Source: Actinomyces capricornis (GTDB lineage: Bacteria; Actinomycetota; Actinomycetes; Actinomycetales; Actinomycetaceae). Taken from it: DNA of 64,000 bases. The notes under the pieces are model-generated. The model was not told the origin of the DNA, did not search any database, and saw only the letters and a list, made by a program, of their open reading frames with translations. This document shows positions 37,156 to 50,796 of this stretch, in pieces; position 1 is the first letter of the stretch, and each line of letters begins with the position of its first letter. A program made the position numbers and the translations under genes. The stretch spans positions 1 to 64,000 of the forward strand of contig NZ_AP025017.1 in the NCBI RefSeq assembly GCF_019974135.1, in the 5' to 3' direction.

Positions 37156-38072
37156 TGAGGGCTCCTTCCTGCGCCGCCGGTTCCTGCGGGCCCCTCGGCG
37201 ACGGCGCGCTTGGCCTGGGCCTCCAGCTCCTCCCCGGTCAGGTCGCCCGGGCCGTCGGCCCCGCCGGCGCGCATGGCCAGGAAGTACTCCACATTACCCG
37301 CAGGCCCGGGCAGGGGCGAGGCGGCAATGGCCCGCACGCCGATGCCCAGGGCGTGGGCGTGGGCGGCGACACTGAGCACCGACTCCCGGTGCAGGGCGGG
37401 GTCGCGCACCACTCCCCCACGCCCCAGGCGCTCCCGGCCCACCTCGAACTGGGGCTTGACCATGAGCAGCAGGTCGGCCTGCGGTGCGGCGGCCGCCAGA
37501 AGGGGCTCCAGGACCAGGGTCAGGGAGATGAAGGACATGTCGCCCACGACCAGCTCGGGGGCCGGCGCCACCGCCCGGGGGTCCAGGGTGCGCACATTGG
37601 TACGGTCCAGGACGGTGACCCGGGGGTCGGATTGCAGGGACCAGGCGAGCTGGCCGTAGCCGACGTCGACGGCCACCACATGCGCGGCGCCCCGGCGCAG
37701 CAGGACATCGGTGAAGCCCCCGGTGGAGGCGCCCGCATCGAGGCAGCGGCGCCCCTCCACCCGGGGGGCCAGGCCCCGGGCCCCCAGGGCGTCCAGGGCG
37801 CCGACGAGCTTGAGGGCCCCGCGCGAGACGTAGTCGCCCCGCCCCCGGGGCCCGGTGGCTCCCGCGGGGCCATCGGGGCTCTCGGCCCGGGCCCCGTCGG
37901 CCGCGGCCAGGACCTCGATGGCCTGGGCCGGGTTGACCTGGCGCGCGGGCTTGGTGACGACCATGCCGTCGAGGGTGACGCGCCCCTGGGCGAGCAGCTC
38001 GGCGGCGTGCGTGCGTGAGCGGGCCAGGCCGCGGCGGGCCAGCTCGGAGTCGATGCGGATGAGGCGCGCCAT
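37152..38072 (-). CDS. tlyA: TlyA family rRNA 2'-O-methyltransferase
   Basis: This 306-aa protein joins an N-terminal S4 RNA-binding domain (RIDSELARRGLARSRTHAAELL, residues 5-60) to an FtsJ-like methyltransferase domain. The AdoMet site is CLDAGASTGGFTDVLLRRGA, and the catalytic region includes VVGDMSFISL and LLLMVKPQFEVG. TlyA methylates 16S and 23S rRNA in mycobacteria and affects capreomycin sensitivity. It follows the small conserved gene and overlaps nadK. Confidence 0.94.
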   Translation of the reverse strand: MARLIRIDSELARRGLARSRTHAAELLAQGRVTLDGMVVTKPARQVNPAQAIEVLAAADGARAESPDGPAGATGPRGRGDYVSRGALKLVGALDALGARGLAPRVEGRRCLDAGASTGGFTDVLLRRGAAHVVAVDVGYGQLAWSLQSDPRVTVLDRTNVRTLDPRAVAPAPELVVGDMSFISLTLVLEPLLAAAAPQADLLLMVKPQFEVGRERLGRGGVVRDPALHRESVLSVAAHAHALGIGVRAIAASPLPGPAGNVEYFLAMRAGGADGPGDLTGEELEAQAKRAVAEGPAGTGGAGRSPQ

Positions 38073-38074
38073 GG

Positions 38075-38377
38075 TCAGCCCCGGGGACCACTAGTGGTCT
38101 GGCCGCCTCCAGCGCCCGCGCCGTCCTGGGCCTGGTGCAGGGCGGCGGAGAGGTCCTCACGCAGGGATACCAGGGCCGCCGCCCGATCCTCCAGGGCCAT
38201 GTCCTGGATCTGCTCGATCCGGGAGTGCTCGGGCACGATCGCCCCAGGAGCCGCCGGCCGGCGCGGCGGGGCGGGGCGCGGGGCCTCCGAGGCCCCGGGG
38301 TCGGGGGGCGACGACGTCGGATCCTGGCTGTGGTGGGCGCGTGTCACGGGGGTGGGTGGGTCCTTCCTGGCCGTCAT
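38075..38377 (-). CDS. Small hypothetical protein between HAD phosphatase and tlyA genes
   Basis: This 100-aa protein has a Pro-rich disordered first half and a helical second half (PEHSRIEQIQDMALEDRAAALVSLREDLSAALHQ) that could form a coiled coil. A small gene occupies the same slot in M. tuberculosis (Rv1693). GAGAGG lies 2 nt before the ATG, and the gene starts 6 nt after the HAD gene and ends 2 nt before tlyA, so it is part of the operon. The function is unknown. Confidence 0.8.
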   Translation of the reverse strand: MTARKDPPTPVTRAHHSQDPTSSPPDPGASEAPRPAPPRRPAAPGAIVPEHSRIEQIQDMALEDRAAALVSLREDLSAALHQAQDGAGAGGGQTTSGPRG

Positions 38378-38383
38378 GGCCTC

Positions 38384-39505
38384 TCAGGGTGCGACGACGT
38401 CGAGCTCGGGGACGCGCAGCGCCTCGTGAAGCCAGGAGCCGGCCTGCGCGGCCCGAGTCTGGGACTCGGCGAGGGTGTCGGCGTGGTCCCAGGCCGCGGC
38501 CACCAGGGCCCGGTAGGCGTCCAGGACCACCGTGGCGGAGGTGGACAGCACCCCGGCGCCGGCCAGCTCCAGGCGGCCCTCGGTGACGCGGGCGCGCTGG
38601 TCCCCGACCTGCCACCAGGTGCGGCCCTGGTCCTGGACCGCGGTGGGCTGGGGGTGGGGCCGGGTCAGTCCGCGCAGGTCGGTGTGCACGAAGCTGGGCC
38701 GCTCGCCGGGGGTCGCCAGGACGACGTCGCGGGCGGTGGATACGCCGGTCAGGACGTGCAGCCCGGGGAATCCGGCGGTGCGCGCCCCTACCAGGTCGGT
38801 GTTGAGGCGGTCGCCGATGGCCAGGGGGCGGGCGCCCCCGCTGCGGGCCAGGGCCCGCTGGTAGATGCCCGGGGTGGGCTTGCCGCCCGCCAGCGGCTGC
38901 TTGCCGGTGGCGTTGACGACGGCGGCCACGAGGCTGCCGTTGCCCAGGGCGAAGCCGCGCTCGGTGGGCAGGGTGGAGTCCAGGTTGGTGGCCACGTGCA
39001 GGGCGCCCTGCCCGATGGCGTAGGTGGCCTCGGAGAGCATCGCCCAGTCCACGCCCGGGTCCCATCCCTGGACCACGGCCACCGGCTGGTCCTGCGCTGT
39101 GGAGGTCACGGCGAAACCCGCATCGGTCAGGGCCTGGCGCACCCCCTGGCCGCCGACGACCAGGACGGTGGAGCCGGCGGGCACGTGCTCGCCCAGGAGG
39201 GCCGCGCCGTCCATGGCGGCGCTGAAGACCTCCTCCGCCCTGGCCTGGATGCCGTTGGCGGCGAGCTTGTCGACGATGGCCTGGGGGGTGCGCGAGGCAT
39301 TGTTGGTCACGAAGGACAGGCGCATGCCCGCCCCGCGCGCGGCGTTGACCGAGTCGGCGGCGTGGGGCACCCGGGCCTCGCCGGCGAAGCACACGCCGTC
39401 GAGGTCGAGCAGGGCGACATCGTAGGCCTCATCCAGGGGCTGGGCGCAGCCCAGGAGGGTGGCGCGCTGTGACGCGGCTGGTGCCTGAGGGGCGGGGGTC
39501 GTCAT
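38384..39505 (-). CDS. HAD-IIA family sugar-phosphate phosphatase
   Basis: This 373-aa protein carries the HAD motifs: nucleophile motif LLDLDGVCFAG near residue 33, VTNNASRTP (motif II), GGKPTPGIYQ (lysine) and IGDRLNTDLVGA (motif IV). It fits the NagD-like IIA subclass (Rv1692-type, where a glycerol-3-phosphate phosphatase role is reported). A C-terminal extension of about 90 residues beyond the HAD domain is present. The ATG at 39505 has AGGAGG nine bases upstream; an earlier frame extends into the previous gene and is rejected. It starts 4 nt after the TPR gene stop. Confidence 0.92.
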   Translation of the reverse strand: MTTPAPQAPAASQRATLLGCAQPLDEAYDVALLDLDGVCFAGEARVPHAADSVNAARGAGMRLSFVTNNASRTPQAIVDKLAANGIQARAEEVFSAAMDGAALLGEHVPAGSTVLVVGGQGVRQALTDAGFAVTSTAQDQPVAVVQGWDPGVDWAMLSEATYAIGQGALHVATNLDSTLPTERGFALGNGSLVAAVVNATGKQPLAGGKPTPGIYQRALARSGGARPLAIGDRLNTDLVGARTAGFPGLHVLTGVSTARDVVLATPGERPSFVHTDLRGLTRPHPQPTAVQDQGRTWWQVGDQRARVTEGRLELAGAGVLSTSATVVLDAYRALVAAAWDHADTLAESQTRAAQAGSWLHEALRVPELDVVAP

Positions 39506-39509
39506 CGGC

Positions 39510-41168
39510 TCATGCCTCCTGCGTCGGGGTCTGGGGCGTGTCACCCACAGTACTGCCCGGGGCGTGCTGAGGCGTGGTCCCTCCAGTGCGCTCACCCGGG
39601 CTCGCGCCCCGGACCGCCGCGGTCGACCCGCCCGATGCTGCCTCCTGCGCCTCCTCGATGTCGTCAGTGTCGTCAGTGTGCTCGGGGCCCTCAGAATCCT
39701 CAGAGTCCTCAGAGTCCTCAGAGTCCTCAGAGTCCTCAGAGTCCTCAGGGTCCTCAGCGGCGTCGGCGCCCTCTGGCTCCTCGGGGTCCTCGCCGAGCAG
39801 CTCCCTCATCTCGGCCTCGACGCGCTGGTCGAAGGAGCCGGGCGCCTCGGTACCGGAGTCCGGGGCGGTGCCCTGCCCGGCGTCGTCATCGGCCTCGGAG
39901 CGCTCCTGGTCGGTGGCGTCCTGGGCAGGAGCGGCCTGAGCGGCGCCACTGCGGGTCTCCTGGGGGCCGGCGGCCTGGGCCGGGACGGCCTGGTGCGCGG
40001 AGTGGGCCTGGTCCTCGGGCTCCTCGATCTCGTCCTGGATGTCGAAGACCTCGATGTCCTCCTCGAGCTCCTCGGGCTCGGGACCGATGCGCTCCCGGAT
40101 GGCCTGGGCCTCGGCGAGACGGCCCAGGCTCTCCAGTCGGTCGGCGCGCACGGAGTGCAGGCGGCGCAGGGTCTCGCGGTCGCGTGGGCGGGCGCGGATG
40201 GCGTCCTCGATGACGATGAGACCGAGCTCGGTCTGCCCCATCTCCTCGCGGATGCCGGAGACGACCATGGCCAGCTCGGCGCGCTCGATCTCGTCGAGCT
40301 GGCGCAGGTCGGCCTCGGAGGCGACCTGGAGGGCCTTGCTGTGGTGGCCCAGGGCCCGCTCGCAGTCGGCCTCGATGGCGCGGTGGAGGTCGAGACCGGA
40401 TAGGCGCCTGGCGGCCCTGATCTCCCTGAGCGCCTCGGTGTACTGGCCGCAGAGGTAGGCGGCGATGCCGGTGGTCTCGCGCACCACGGCGATGCGGCCG
40501 GCGCAGGAGGCCGCGTAGCGCGCGTGGGCGTAGGCGGCCTGGGGGTCGGTATTCAAGAGCCGTTGGACCATGACGAGGTGGCGGGCGACGTTCTCGGCAT
40601 TGGCCCGGCCCAGGGCGCGCAGCTCGGCGCGGGCACTGCGCTCGAGATCCGCCGCCTCGATGTCATCGGGCAGGGCGGGCGGCTTGATCCTCTGACGCTG
40701 GGGCGGGCGGGCCGAGCCCCGCGAGTCCTCACTGCCGCGGCGCCGGTCCCGACCGCCCTCGCGCCGACTGGAGCCCTGACGGCGGCCTCCGCCGTCATGA
40801 GAGTCCCGGCGGCGGCCCCTGCCGTCGCGAGCGTCGTTGCGGGAGTAGCTACCCCGGAGGCCGCCTGAGCGGTGGACCCCGTCGCTGCCTGTGGCCTCGC
40901 GGGAGCCGCTGCGCCGACGGTCGCTGCGATCGTCGCGGTTGCTGTCGTCCTCCCGGCGTGAACGGCCGTCACGGTGGTCCTGCCCCGTGCTGCCGCGTCG
41001 GGGCCCGTCCTCATGCCTGCGGGTGGAGAAGCCGTGCCTGGAGCGGCCATCGCCCTGGCCTCGGCGATCGTTCTGGGCGCGTCCGCGCGAGTCCTCCAAC
41101 CCGGAGGGCCGGGACGGGCCGGCGTCCCGGCGCGCGCCTGAGGGCTGTGAACGGTCGTCGTGCGGCAT
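39510..41168 (-). CDS. TPR-like cytoplasmic protein with basic head and acidic repeat tail
   Basis: This 552-aa protein has three parts. Residues 1-170 are Arg/Asp/Ser/Gly-rich and probably disordered. Residues 175-370 are helical repeats with RLLNTDPQAAYAHARYA and QYTEALREIRAARRL motifs, typical of TPR units (Rv1691-like). The tail is strongly acidic, with a run of EDS triplets. The ATG has AAGGA six bases upstream. A -10-like CATACT lies about 47 nt upstream, next to the rRNA terminator. It is the first gene of the HAD-tlyA-nadK-recN-steA operon. The role is unknown; the charge pattern suggests an RNA- or protein-binding scaffold. Confidence 0.8.
   Translation of the reverse strand: MPHDDRSQPSGARRDAGPSRPSGLEDSRGRAQNDRRGQGDGRSRHGFSTRRHEDGPRRGSTGQDHRDGRSRREDDSNRDDRSDRRRSGSREATGSDGVHRSGGLRGSYSRNDARDGRGRRRDSHDGGGRRQGSSRREGGRDRRRGSEDSRGSARPPQRQRIKPPALPDDIEAADLERSARAELRALGRANAENVARHLVMVQRLLNTDPQAAYAHARYAASCAGRIAVVRETTGIAAYLCGQYTEALREIRAARRLSGLDLHRAIEADCERALGHHSKALQVASEADLRQLDEIERAELAMVVSGIREEMGQTELGLIVIEDAIRARPRDRETLRRLHSVRADRLESLGRLAEAQAIRERIGPEPEELEEDIEVFDIQDEIEEPEDQAHSAHQAVPAQAAGPQETRSGAAQAAPAQDATDQERSEADDDAGQGTAPDSGTEAPGSFDQRVEAEMRELLGEDPEEPEGADAAEDPEDSEDSEDSEDSEDSEDSEGPEHTDDTDDIEEAQEAASGGSTAAVRGASPGERTGGTTPQHAPGSTVGDTPQTPTQEA
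39691..39757 (-). repeat. 9-bp tandem repeat coding Glu-Asp-Ser
   Basis: Five perfect units TCAGAGTCC (plus-strand reading, 39700-39744) are flanked by one variant unit on each side. They encode a run of EDS in the acidic tail of the TPR-like protein. Copy-number change would keep the frame. Confidence 0.85.
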
Positions 41169-41218
41169 GGTGGTTCCTTCAGTCCCTGCGGCGGCGTATG
41201 CCTGGCGATGAGTATGAT

Positions 41219-41264
41219 ACGGCCCCGCACGCCCCTTTTTTTGTGGTGGGGTGTGCGGGGCCGT
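41219..41264 (-). terminator. Terminator of the rRNA operon
   Basis: The arms ACGGCCCCGCAC-GCCCC and GGGGT-GTGCGGGGCCGT form a long stem, with a homopolymeric A run (minus strand) in the loop. It lies 12 nt beyond the 3' end of the 5S gene and just before the promoter region of the TPR gene. Confidence 0.7.
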
Positions 41265-41275
41265 TGTGGTGTGTG

Positions 41276-41392
41276 CTCGGTGGTGTCCTACTCTCCCGCA
41301 CCCTGGCGGGTGCAGTACCATCGGCGCTGGCTGGCTTAGCTTCCGGGTTCGGGATGGGTCCGGGCGTTTCCCTGCCGCTGTGACCACCGAGA
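41276..41392 (-). rRNA. rrf: 5S ribosomal RNA
   Basis: The reverse strand carries the conserved 5S core: CAGGGAAACGCCCGG, CATCCCGAACCCGGAAGC and GATGGTACTGC, ending in GGGAGAGTAGGACACCGCC. The length is about 117 nt. The ends are approximate. It is the last gene of the rRNA operon. Confidence 0.93.
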
Positions 41393-41679
41393 CGTCTATA
41401 GGGTGGGCCGCTGTGTGGTGGGTGGGCCCTTGGGTCACCCTCCCTGCCTTTTTGGTGTGCCTTGTGTGGGCGGCGGGGGGTGGTGGTTGGTCGTCTATAG
41501 TGTTATGTGGTGTGATCCGGGTGTTGTCCCGGGGGGTGTGCCCCCACACACGCACTCGCATTCTCTTGCGCGGGTGTGTGTGGGTGGTTGGGTTGGTTGT
41601 GGACCGTATAGTGGGCGCTTGGTGTGTGTGGTGCTCGCGTGCTCTCACCCGCCCCATGAGTCTTGGGTGGGTGTGTGTT
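41393..41679 (-). other. 23S-5S internal transcribed spacer
   Basis: This 287-nt spacer contains no gene. Segment 41583-41618 is complementary in the transcript to a segment upstream of 23S (44975-45010), so the two probably form the 23S processing stem. A CGTCTATAG sequence occurs twice, 100 nt apart (near 41392 and 41492). Confidence 0.65.
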
Positions 41680-46886
<5,207 letters not shown>

Positions 46887-47132
46887 AAAACAATCAGAGA
46901 AAACTATCCCCATGGCCCAACCCACCCCACAAAAAACAAGGCAGGCAAACCAAAAACAAAACAGACCCAACAACAACCCCACACACCACACAAAACATGC
47001 AGCACACAGAACCATCATCAAGCCCAACATGGCATAAAAAACATGACACACTATCGAGATCTCAAACAACACACCCACTCAGATTCTTCATCCTCACCGG
47101 GTGAGGAAGCCTCCTCTGGAAGCGCCCGACGA
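46887..47132 (-). other. rRNA leader region
   Basis: This AT-richer 246-nt leader follows promoter P2. It holds a small hairpin (CCTCACC/GGTGAGG, near 47090-47106) and a TTGTTTGAGATCTC sequence near 47060 resembling actinobacterial boxA/boxC leader elements for rRNA antitermination and processing. No gene is seen. Confidence 0.5.
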
Positions 47133-47161
47133 ACATTATTCGAGGCGATCTTTCAAGTCAA
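47133..47161 (-). promoter_or_regulatory. rRNA promoter P2
   Basis: On the minus strand TTGACT (47161-47156) and TAATGT (47138-47133) are separated by 17 bp, close to the vegetative sigma consensus. It is the nearest strong promoter to the 16S gene (about 250 nt upstream). Confidence 0.8.
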
Positions 47162-47211
47162 ACCGAGGATTCGTGACCCTGGCCTCATGACCGCCGCGAT
47201 GGAGTTCGTCC

Positions 47212-47248
47212 GGCCTTGATGCTCTGGAGAACCAGACGCCTCAAGGCC
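47212..47248 (-). terminator. Hairpin between rRNA promoters (tyrS terminator or P1 leader structure)
   Basis: GGCCTTGA and TCAAGGCC form an 8-bp outer stem with an inner CTGG/CCAG stem. It begins 7 nt after the -10 box of P1 and lies about 150 nt beyond the tyrS stop. It could end tyrS transcription or fold at the 5' end of the P1 transcript. There is no T-run. Confidence 0.5.
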
Positions 47249-47255
47249 GAGGAGT

Positions 47256-47284
47256 AACTTACACGTTGGGACCAGGGCGGTCAA
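47256..47284 (-). promoter_or_regulatory. rRNA promoter P1
   Basis: On the minus strand TTGACC (47284-47279) and TAAGTT (47261-47256) are 17 bp apart. With P2, 123 bp downstream, it makes a tandem rRNA promoter pair, common in actinobacteria. Confidence 0.75.
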
Positions 47285-47397
47285 CCCGTGATTCAGTGAG
47301 GCCCCACACAGATGCGGCGCCGGGGTGCCGCCGGCCGATGATGCTGCCACGGGGGCGCACCGTCGTCGAGGCGCTCCCGCACCCGGGCTGCACGGGT

Positions 47398-48660
47398 TCA
47401 GGCGGTCCGGGCGGCGGCGAGGTTGCGCCGGCCCTTGCGGACCAGGACCACTCCCCCGGCCAGGACCTGCTCGTCGCTGACCGGCGCGTCCTCGTCGGTG
47501 ACCTTGACGTTGTTGATGTAGGCCCCGCCGGCGGCCACTGTCTTGCGGGCGGCGCTGCGGCCCTTCTCCAGGCCGGTGCCCACCAGGAGGTCGACGATGG
47601 TGGAGGTGCCCACCACCAGCTCGGTGGTGGCCAGGTCCGCCGTCGCGGCCCGCAGCGTGTCCGCATCGAGCTCGTTCAGGTCGCCCCGGCCCCACAGGGC
47701 CGCGGTCGCGGCCTGGGCCTGGGCCAGGGCCTGGGCGCCGTGCACCCAGGTGGTGACCTCCTGGGCCAGGACCCGCTGGGCCTCGCGGGCCTTGGGATTG
47801 GCGGCGGTGGCGGCCTCCAGGCGCTCGATCTCCTCGCGCTCCAGGAAGGTGAAGACCTTGAGGAAGCGCACCACGTCCTCGTCGTCGACCTGGAGCCAGA
47901 ACTGGTAGAAGGCGTAGGGGCTGAGCATCCGGGGGTCCAGCCACACGGCCCCGCCCTCGGTCTTGCCGAACTTGGTGCCGTCGGCCTTGGTGATGAGGGG
48001 GTTGGTCATGACGTGGACCGAGGCGCCCTCGACCTTGTGGATGAGGTCCATGCCCCCCACGAGGTTGCCCCACTGGTCGTTGCCCCCGATCTCCAGGGTG
48101 CAGCCGTGGCGGCGGAAGAGCTCGAGGTAGTCATTGGCCTGGAGGACCTGGTAGCTGAACTCGGTGAAGGAGATCCCCTCATCGCTGGCCAGGCGCCGGG
48201 CCACGATATCCTTGGAGAGCATCGTGCCCATGCGGAAGTTCTTGCCCAGGTCGCGCAGGAAGTCGATGGCGCTCATCTCCTGGGTCCAGTCCAGGTTGTT
48301 CACGATGCGCGCGGGGTTGTCGCCCTGGAAGTCCAGGAGCCTCTCGAGCTGGGCCTGCAGCTCCCGGGCCCATCCGGCCACGACGTCCTTGGTGTTCAAG
48401 GAGCGCTCCCCCTTGGCCCGGGGGTCGCCGATGAGGCCGGTGGCGCCTCCCACCAGCGCCAGTGGGCGGTGCCCGGCCAGCTGGAGGTGGCGCATGACCT
48501 TGACCGCCACGAGGTGCCCGTGGTGCAGGGAGGGGGCGGTGGGGTCGAAGCCGCAGTAGAAGGTGACGGGACCGGCCTCCAGTGCCGCGCGCAGAGCATC
48601 GATATCGGTGTGCTGGGCCACCAGGCCCCGCCATTGCAGCTCCTCCAGGACGTCCTTCAC
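47398..48660 (-). CDS. tyrS: Tyrosyl-tRNA synthetase
   Basis: This 420-aa class I synthetase charges tRNA-Tyr. The HIGH-type motif is PSLHHGHLVAV near residues 45-55 and the KMSKS-type motif is TKFGKT, as in bacterial TyrRS. GFDPTAPSL, GGNDQWGN and a C-terminal S4 domain (AARKTVAAGGAYINNVKV) complete the fold. The GTG at 48660 is chosen on homology; GGGAGG lies about 10 nt upstream. It precedes the rRNA operon on the same strand. No T-box leader was recognised in the 116 nt upstream. Confidence 0.96.
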   Translation of the reverse strand: MKDVLEELQWRGLVAQHTDIDALRAALEAGPVTFYCGFDPTAPSLHHGHLVAVKVMRHLQLAGHRPLALVGGATGLIGDPRAKGERSLNTKDVVAGWARELQAQLERLLDFQGDNPARIVNNLDWTQEMSAIDFLRDLGKNFRMGTMLSKDIVARRLASDEGISFTEFSYQVLQANDYLELFRRHGCTLEIGGNDQWGNLVGGMDLIHKVEGASVHVMTNPLITKADGTKFGKTEGGAVWLDPRMLSPYAFYQFWLQVDDEDVVRFLKVFTFLEREEIERLEAATAANPKAREAQRVLAQEVTTWVHGAQALAQAQAATAALWGRGDLNELDADTLRAATADLATTELVVGTSTIVDLLVGTGLEKGRSAARKTVAAGGAYINNVKVTDEDAPVSDEQVLAGGVVLVRKGRRNLAAARTA

Positions 48661-48776
48661 GCTCCTGCACCTCCCGGTCGTCTCGTCTCGCCCGCAGCCA
48701 TCCATATGCCTGGGGCCGGGGCGCGGTGGCGCCCGGCGACGCTAAGTGTGCCACGCCCCGTCGTCGGGCCCACCGC

Positions 48777-49541
48777 TCAGCGCCGGTGGGATCCGCCTGG
48801 GCGGCCCAGGTAGGCGCCCCAGCCTTCCCGGGCCCGGGCAGAGGGGCCCGCGGTGACCACCAGCCAGTGCAGCTCCTGGTGCTCCGCGGCGCTGAGCCCC
48901 TCGCCGGCCACCACGGGCTCCAGGAGGCGCCGGGTGCCCTCGTAGTCCCGGCCCACCGGGTAGCCCACCACACTGAGCATCCTGCGGGCGTAGGCGTCCC
49001 AGATGAAGCGGGGGCGATGGTAGACGTAGAGGCTGATGACATCGGCGGTCTCGGGGCCGACGCCGGGAAGTGCGAGCAGGCGGGCGCGCAGGGCGTCGTC
49101 GTCGAGGGTGGTGGCGCTCCTGCCCGGGCCGCTGGTGAGCCAGGCGGCCAGGGCCCTGAGGCTGCGGGCCTTGCCGGTCATGAATCCCGAGGGGCGGATG
49201 AGCCCGGCCAGCGTGGCCTCGTCCATCGACAGCAGCACGGCGGGGTCGAGGGCTCCGGCCCGGCGCAGGTGCTCCAAGCTGCGCTGGACGCTGCGCCAAC
49301 TGGTGTGCTGCACCAGAACGGCTCCCGTCATGATCTCGAAGCCGGATTGCGCGGGCCAGTGGGAGGCCTCCCCCAGCTCGCGGCGCAGGGCGGCGAGCAG
49401 ATCGCGGAAGGAGGGTCGGGGGCCGCCCGCCTCCGCCGTACTGCCGGGAGCTGGCGCGCCGGGGGCGGCGGTCCCGATCACGGTGGTGCCGGGTGCCGCG
49501 GTGCCGGGTGCCATGGGGGCTGAGTCCTCCTGCGCGGTCAT
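48777..49541 (-). CDS. Endonuclease III-related DNA glycosylase (COG2231-like)
   Basis: This 254-aa protein has a helix-hairpin-helix glycosylase core: LLALPGVGPETADVISLYVY followed by the catalytic Asp in FIWDAYARRML. The lysine of classical Nth is replaced (GPETAD), and the four-cysteine Fe-S loop is missing. This fits the COG2231/MagIII branch that removes alkylated bases. The first 45 residues are Pro/Gly/Ala-rich. The ATG overlaps the methyltransferase stop (ATGA). It is the last gene of a MarR-headed operon, next to a second alkylation glycosylase gene. Confidence 0.85.
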   Translation of the reverse strand: MTAQEDSAPMAPGTAAPGTTVIGTAAPGAPAPGSTAEAGGPRPSFRDLLAALRRELGEASHWPAQSGFEIMTGAVLVQHTSWRSVQRSLEHLRRAGALDPAVLLSMDEATLAGLIRPSGFMTGKARSLRALAAWLTSGPGRSATTLDDDALRARLLALPGVGPETADVISLYVYHRPRFIWDAYARRMLSVVGYPVGRDYEGTRRLLEPVVAGEGLSAAEHQELHWLVVTAGPSARAREGWGAYLGRPGGSHRR

Positions 49542-50368
49542 GGTGGCCCCGCCCCGCCAGCGCCGTCCCGTGTCGCCGGGCCGCGTGCCTTCTGGGGCTC
49601 GGCCCTGGCGGGTCGGTCCCAGGTCAGCCGGTAGCGGTAGTGGAGGCGGCGCCGTATCCGTGCACCGGGCAGGATCTCGGCGGCGGCGGCCCGGATCCGG
49701 GTCAGCGGCTCGCGGGCGGGGGCGGTGGGGACCCCGATGTCCGCGGTCTCGTGGTGGAGCCATCCGGCCAGGCGGGCGGGCAGGACACTGGCCGCGGCCA
49801 CGGCCCAGTCCCACGGAGTGGCCGTGGCGGCCAGGCCGATGATGATGAGCCGTCCGCCGGGGGCCACGAGCGCGGCCAGGCGGTGCAGTGCGGGGCGCAG
49901 GGGCAGGTGGTGGAGGACGGCGACGCAGGTGACGGTCTGGAAGGTCCCCAGGCGCGCAGGCAGGTCCTGGCAGAGCAGGTCGGCGCGCTCCAGCCTCACC
50001 GGGACGGCGGCGCCGGCCGTCCCGCCATCGGCGCGGCCGTGAGAGGCATGGCTGTCATCGCTGGCACTGTCCTGGCTGTCATCACCGAGAGCGCCCAGTC
50101 GCGCGCGGGCCCGTGCCAGGGCGGCGTCATCGGTGTCGATCCCGACCTGCTCACCGGTCACCGGTGCCAGGCGGGCCAGGAGCAGCCCGTCGCCGCAGCC
50201 GACGTCGAGGACCCGTCCGCCGCGTCGGGCCGCGTCGCGCACGATCTCACCGTGGAAGGCCGTGTTGTGGTTCCAGTACTGCTCCAGCCCCACGGGCCCC
50301 TGCTGCCGGTCGCGGCCCCGCCCCGCCCGTCGGGCGAGGGGCGCCGCCGCCCGCCGTCGTCGTCTCAT
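49538..50368 (-). CDS. SAM-dependent methyltransferase
   Basis: This 276-aa class I methyltransferase has the AdoMet motif RVLDVGCGDGLLLARLAP, the acidic GIDTDDAAL, and VTCVAVLHHLPL (motif IV/V). An Asp/Ser/His/Gly-rich insert of about 25 residues follows the second strand, and the N-terminus is a short Arg-rich tail. The ATG at 50368 overlaps the MarR stop (ATGA). The substrate is unknown; small-molecule methylation (xenobiotic or quinone) is more likely than DNA, as no DNA-methylase catalytic motif is seen. Confidence 0.88.
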   Translation of the reverse strand: MRRRRRAAAPLARRAGRGRDRQQGPVGLEQYWNHNTAFHGEIVRDAARRGGRVLDVGCGDGLLLARLAPVTGEQVGIDTDDAALARARARLGALGDDSQDSASDDSHASHGRADGGTAGAAVPVRLERADLLCQDLPARLGTFQTVTCVAVLHHLPLRPALHRLAALVAPGGRLIIIGLAATATPWDWAVAAASVLPARLAGWLHHETADIGVPTAPAREPLTRIRAAAAEILPGARIRRRLHYRYRLTWDRPARAEPQKARGPATRDGAGGAGPP

Positions 50369-50796
50369 GGCCGAGCCGGGCCGCTGAGCAGGGCCTCGCG
50401 CAGGGCGGGATGGGCGGCGAAGTAGGCCTCGTCGACGGCCTCGACGGCGGGGACCGCCTGCTCGCACAGCCTGCGCCCACTGCCCGTGGCGCGCACGATC
50501 CGGGCCCGGGCATCGCCCGGATCGGCCTGCCGGGTCACCAGGCCGTCCCTCTCCAGGCGCTTGAGGACCTGGCTGGTGTTCTTGGCATCCATCCCGGCCT
50601 GGGCGGAGATCCCCGCCTGGGTGCCCGCCCGCTCATGATCCTCCAGCCAGCACACGCAGGCCAGGATGACGAACTGGGAGTGGGTCAGGCCCAGGGGGCC
50701 GAGCGCGGCAGTGACATCCCGCTGCCAGGCCAGTGTGGCGCGCCACAGGAGCAGCCCTGGGCTGGCCTCGGGGCCCTGGTACCTGGTGCGCATCAC
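50365..50796 (-). CDS. MarR family transcriptional regulator
   Basis: This 143-aa winged-helix regulator contains LGLTHSQFVILACVCWLED, then GISAQAGMDAKNTSQVLKRLERDGLVTRQADPGDARARIV, the recognition helix and beta-wing of MarR proteins. The start is GTG (overlapping the SRPBCC stop as GTGA) or the ATG one codon later. The dyad in the operon promoter is its likely autoregulatory operator. Confidence 0.92.
   Translation of the reverse strand: MMRTRYQGPEASPGLLLWRATLAWQRDVTAALGPLGLTHSQFVILACVCWLEDHERAGTQAGISAQAGMDAKNTSQVLKRLERDGLVTRQADPGDARARIVRATGSGRRLCEQAVPAVEAVDEAYFAAHPALREALLSGPARP

Noticed and set aside
39691..39757. Regular repeats resembling a CRISPR array
   Set aside because: Units are 9 bp with no spacers and are in frame within a coding region; no cas gene is present.
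48661..48776. T-box riboswitch before tyrS
   Set aside because: The leader is only about 116 nt and has no recognisable T-box sequence or specifier loop.
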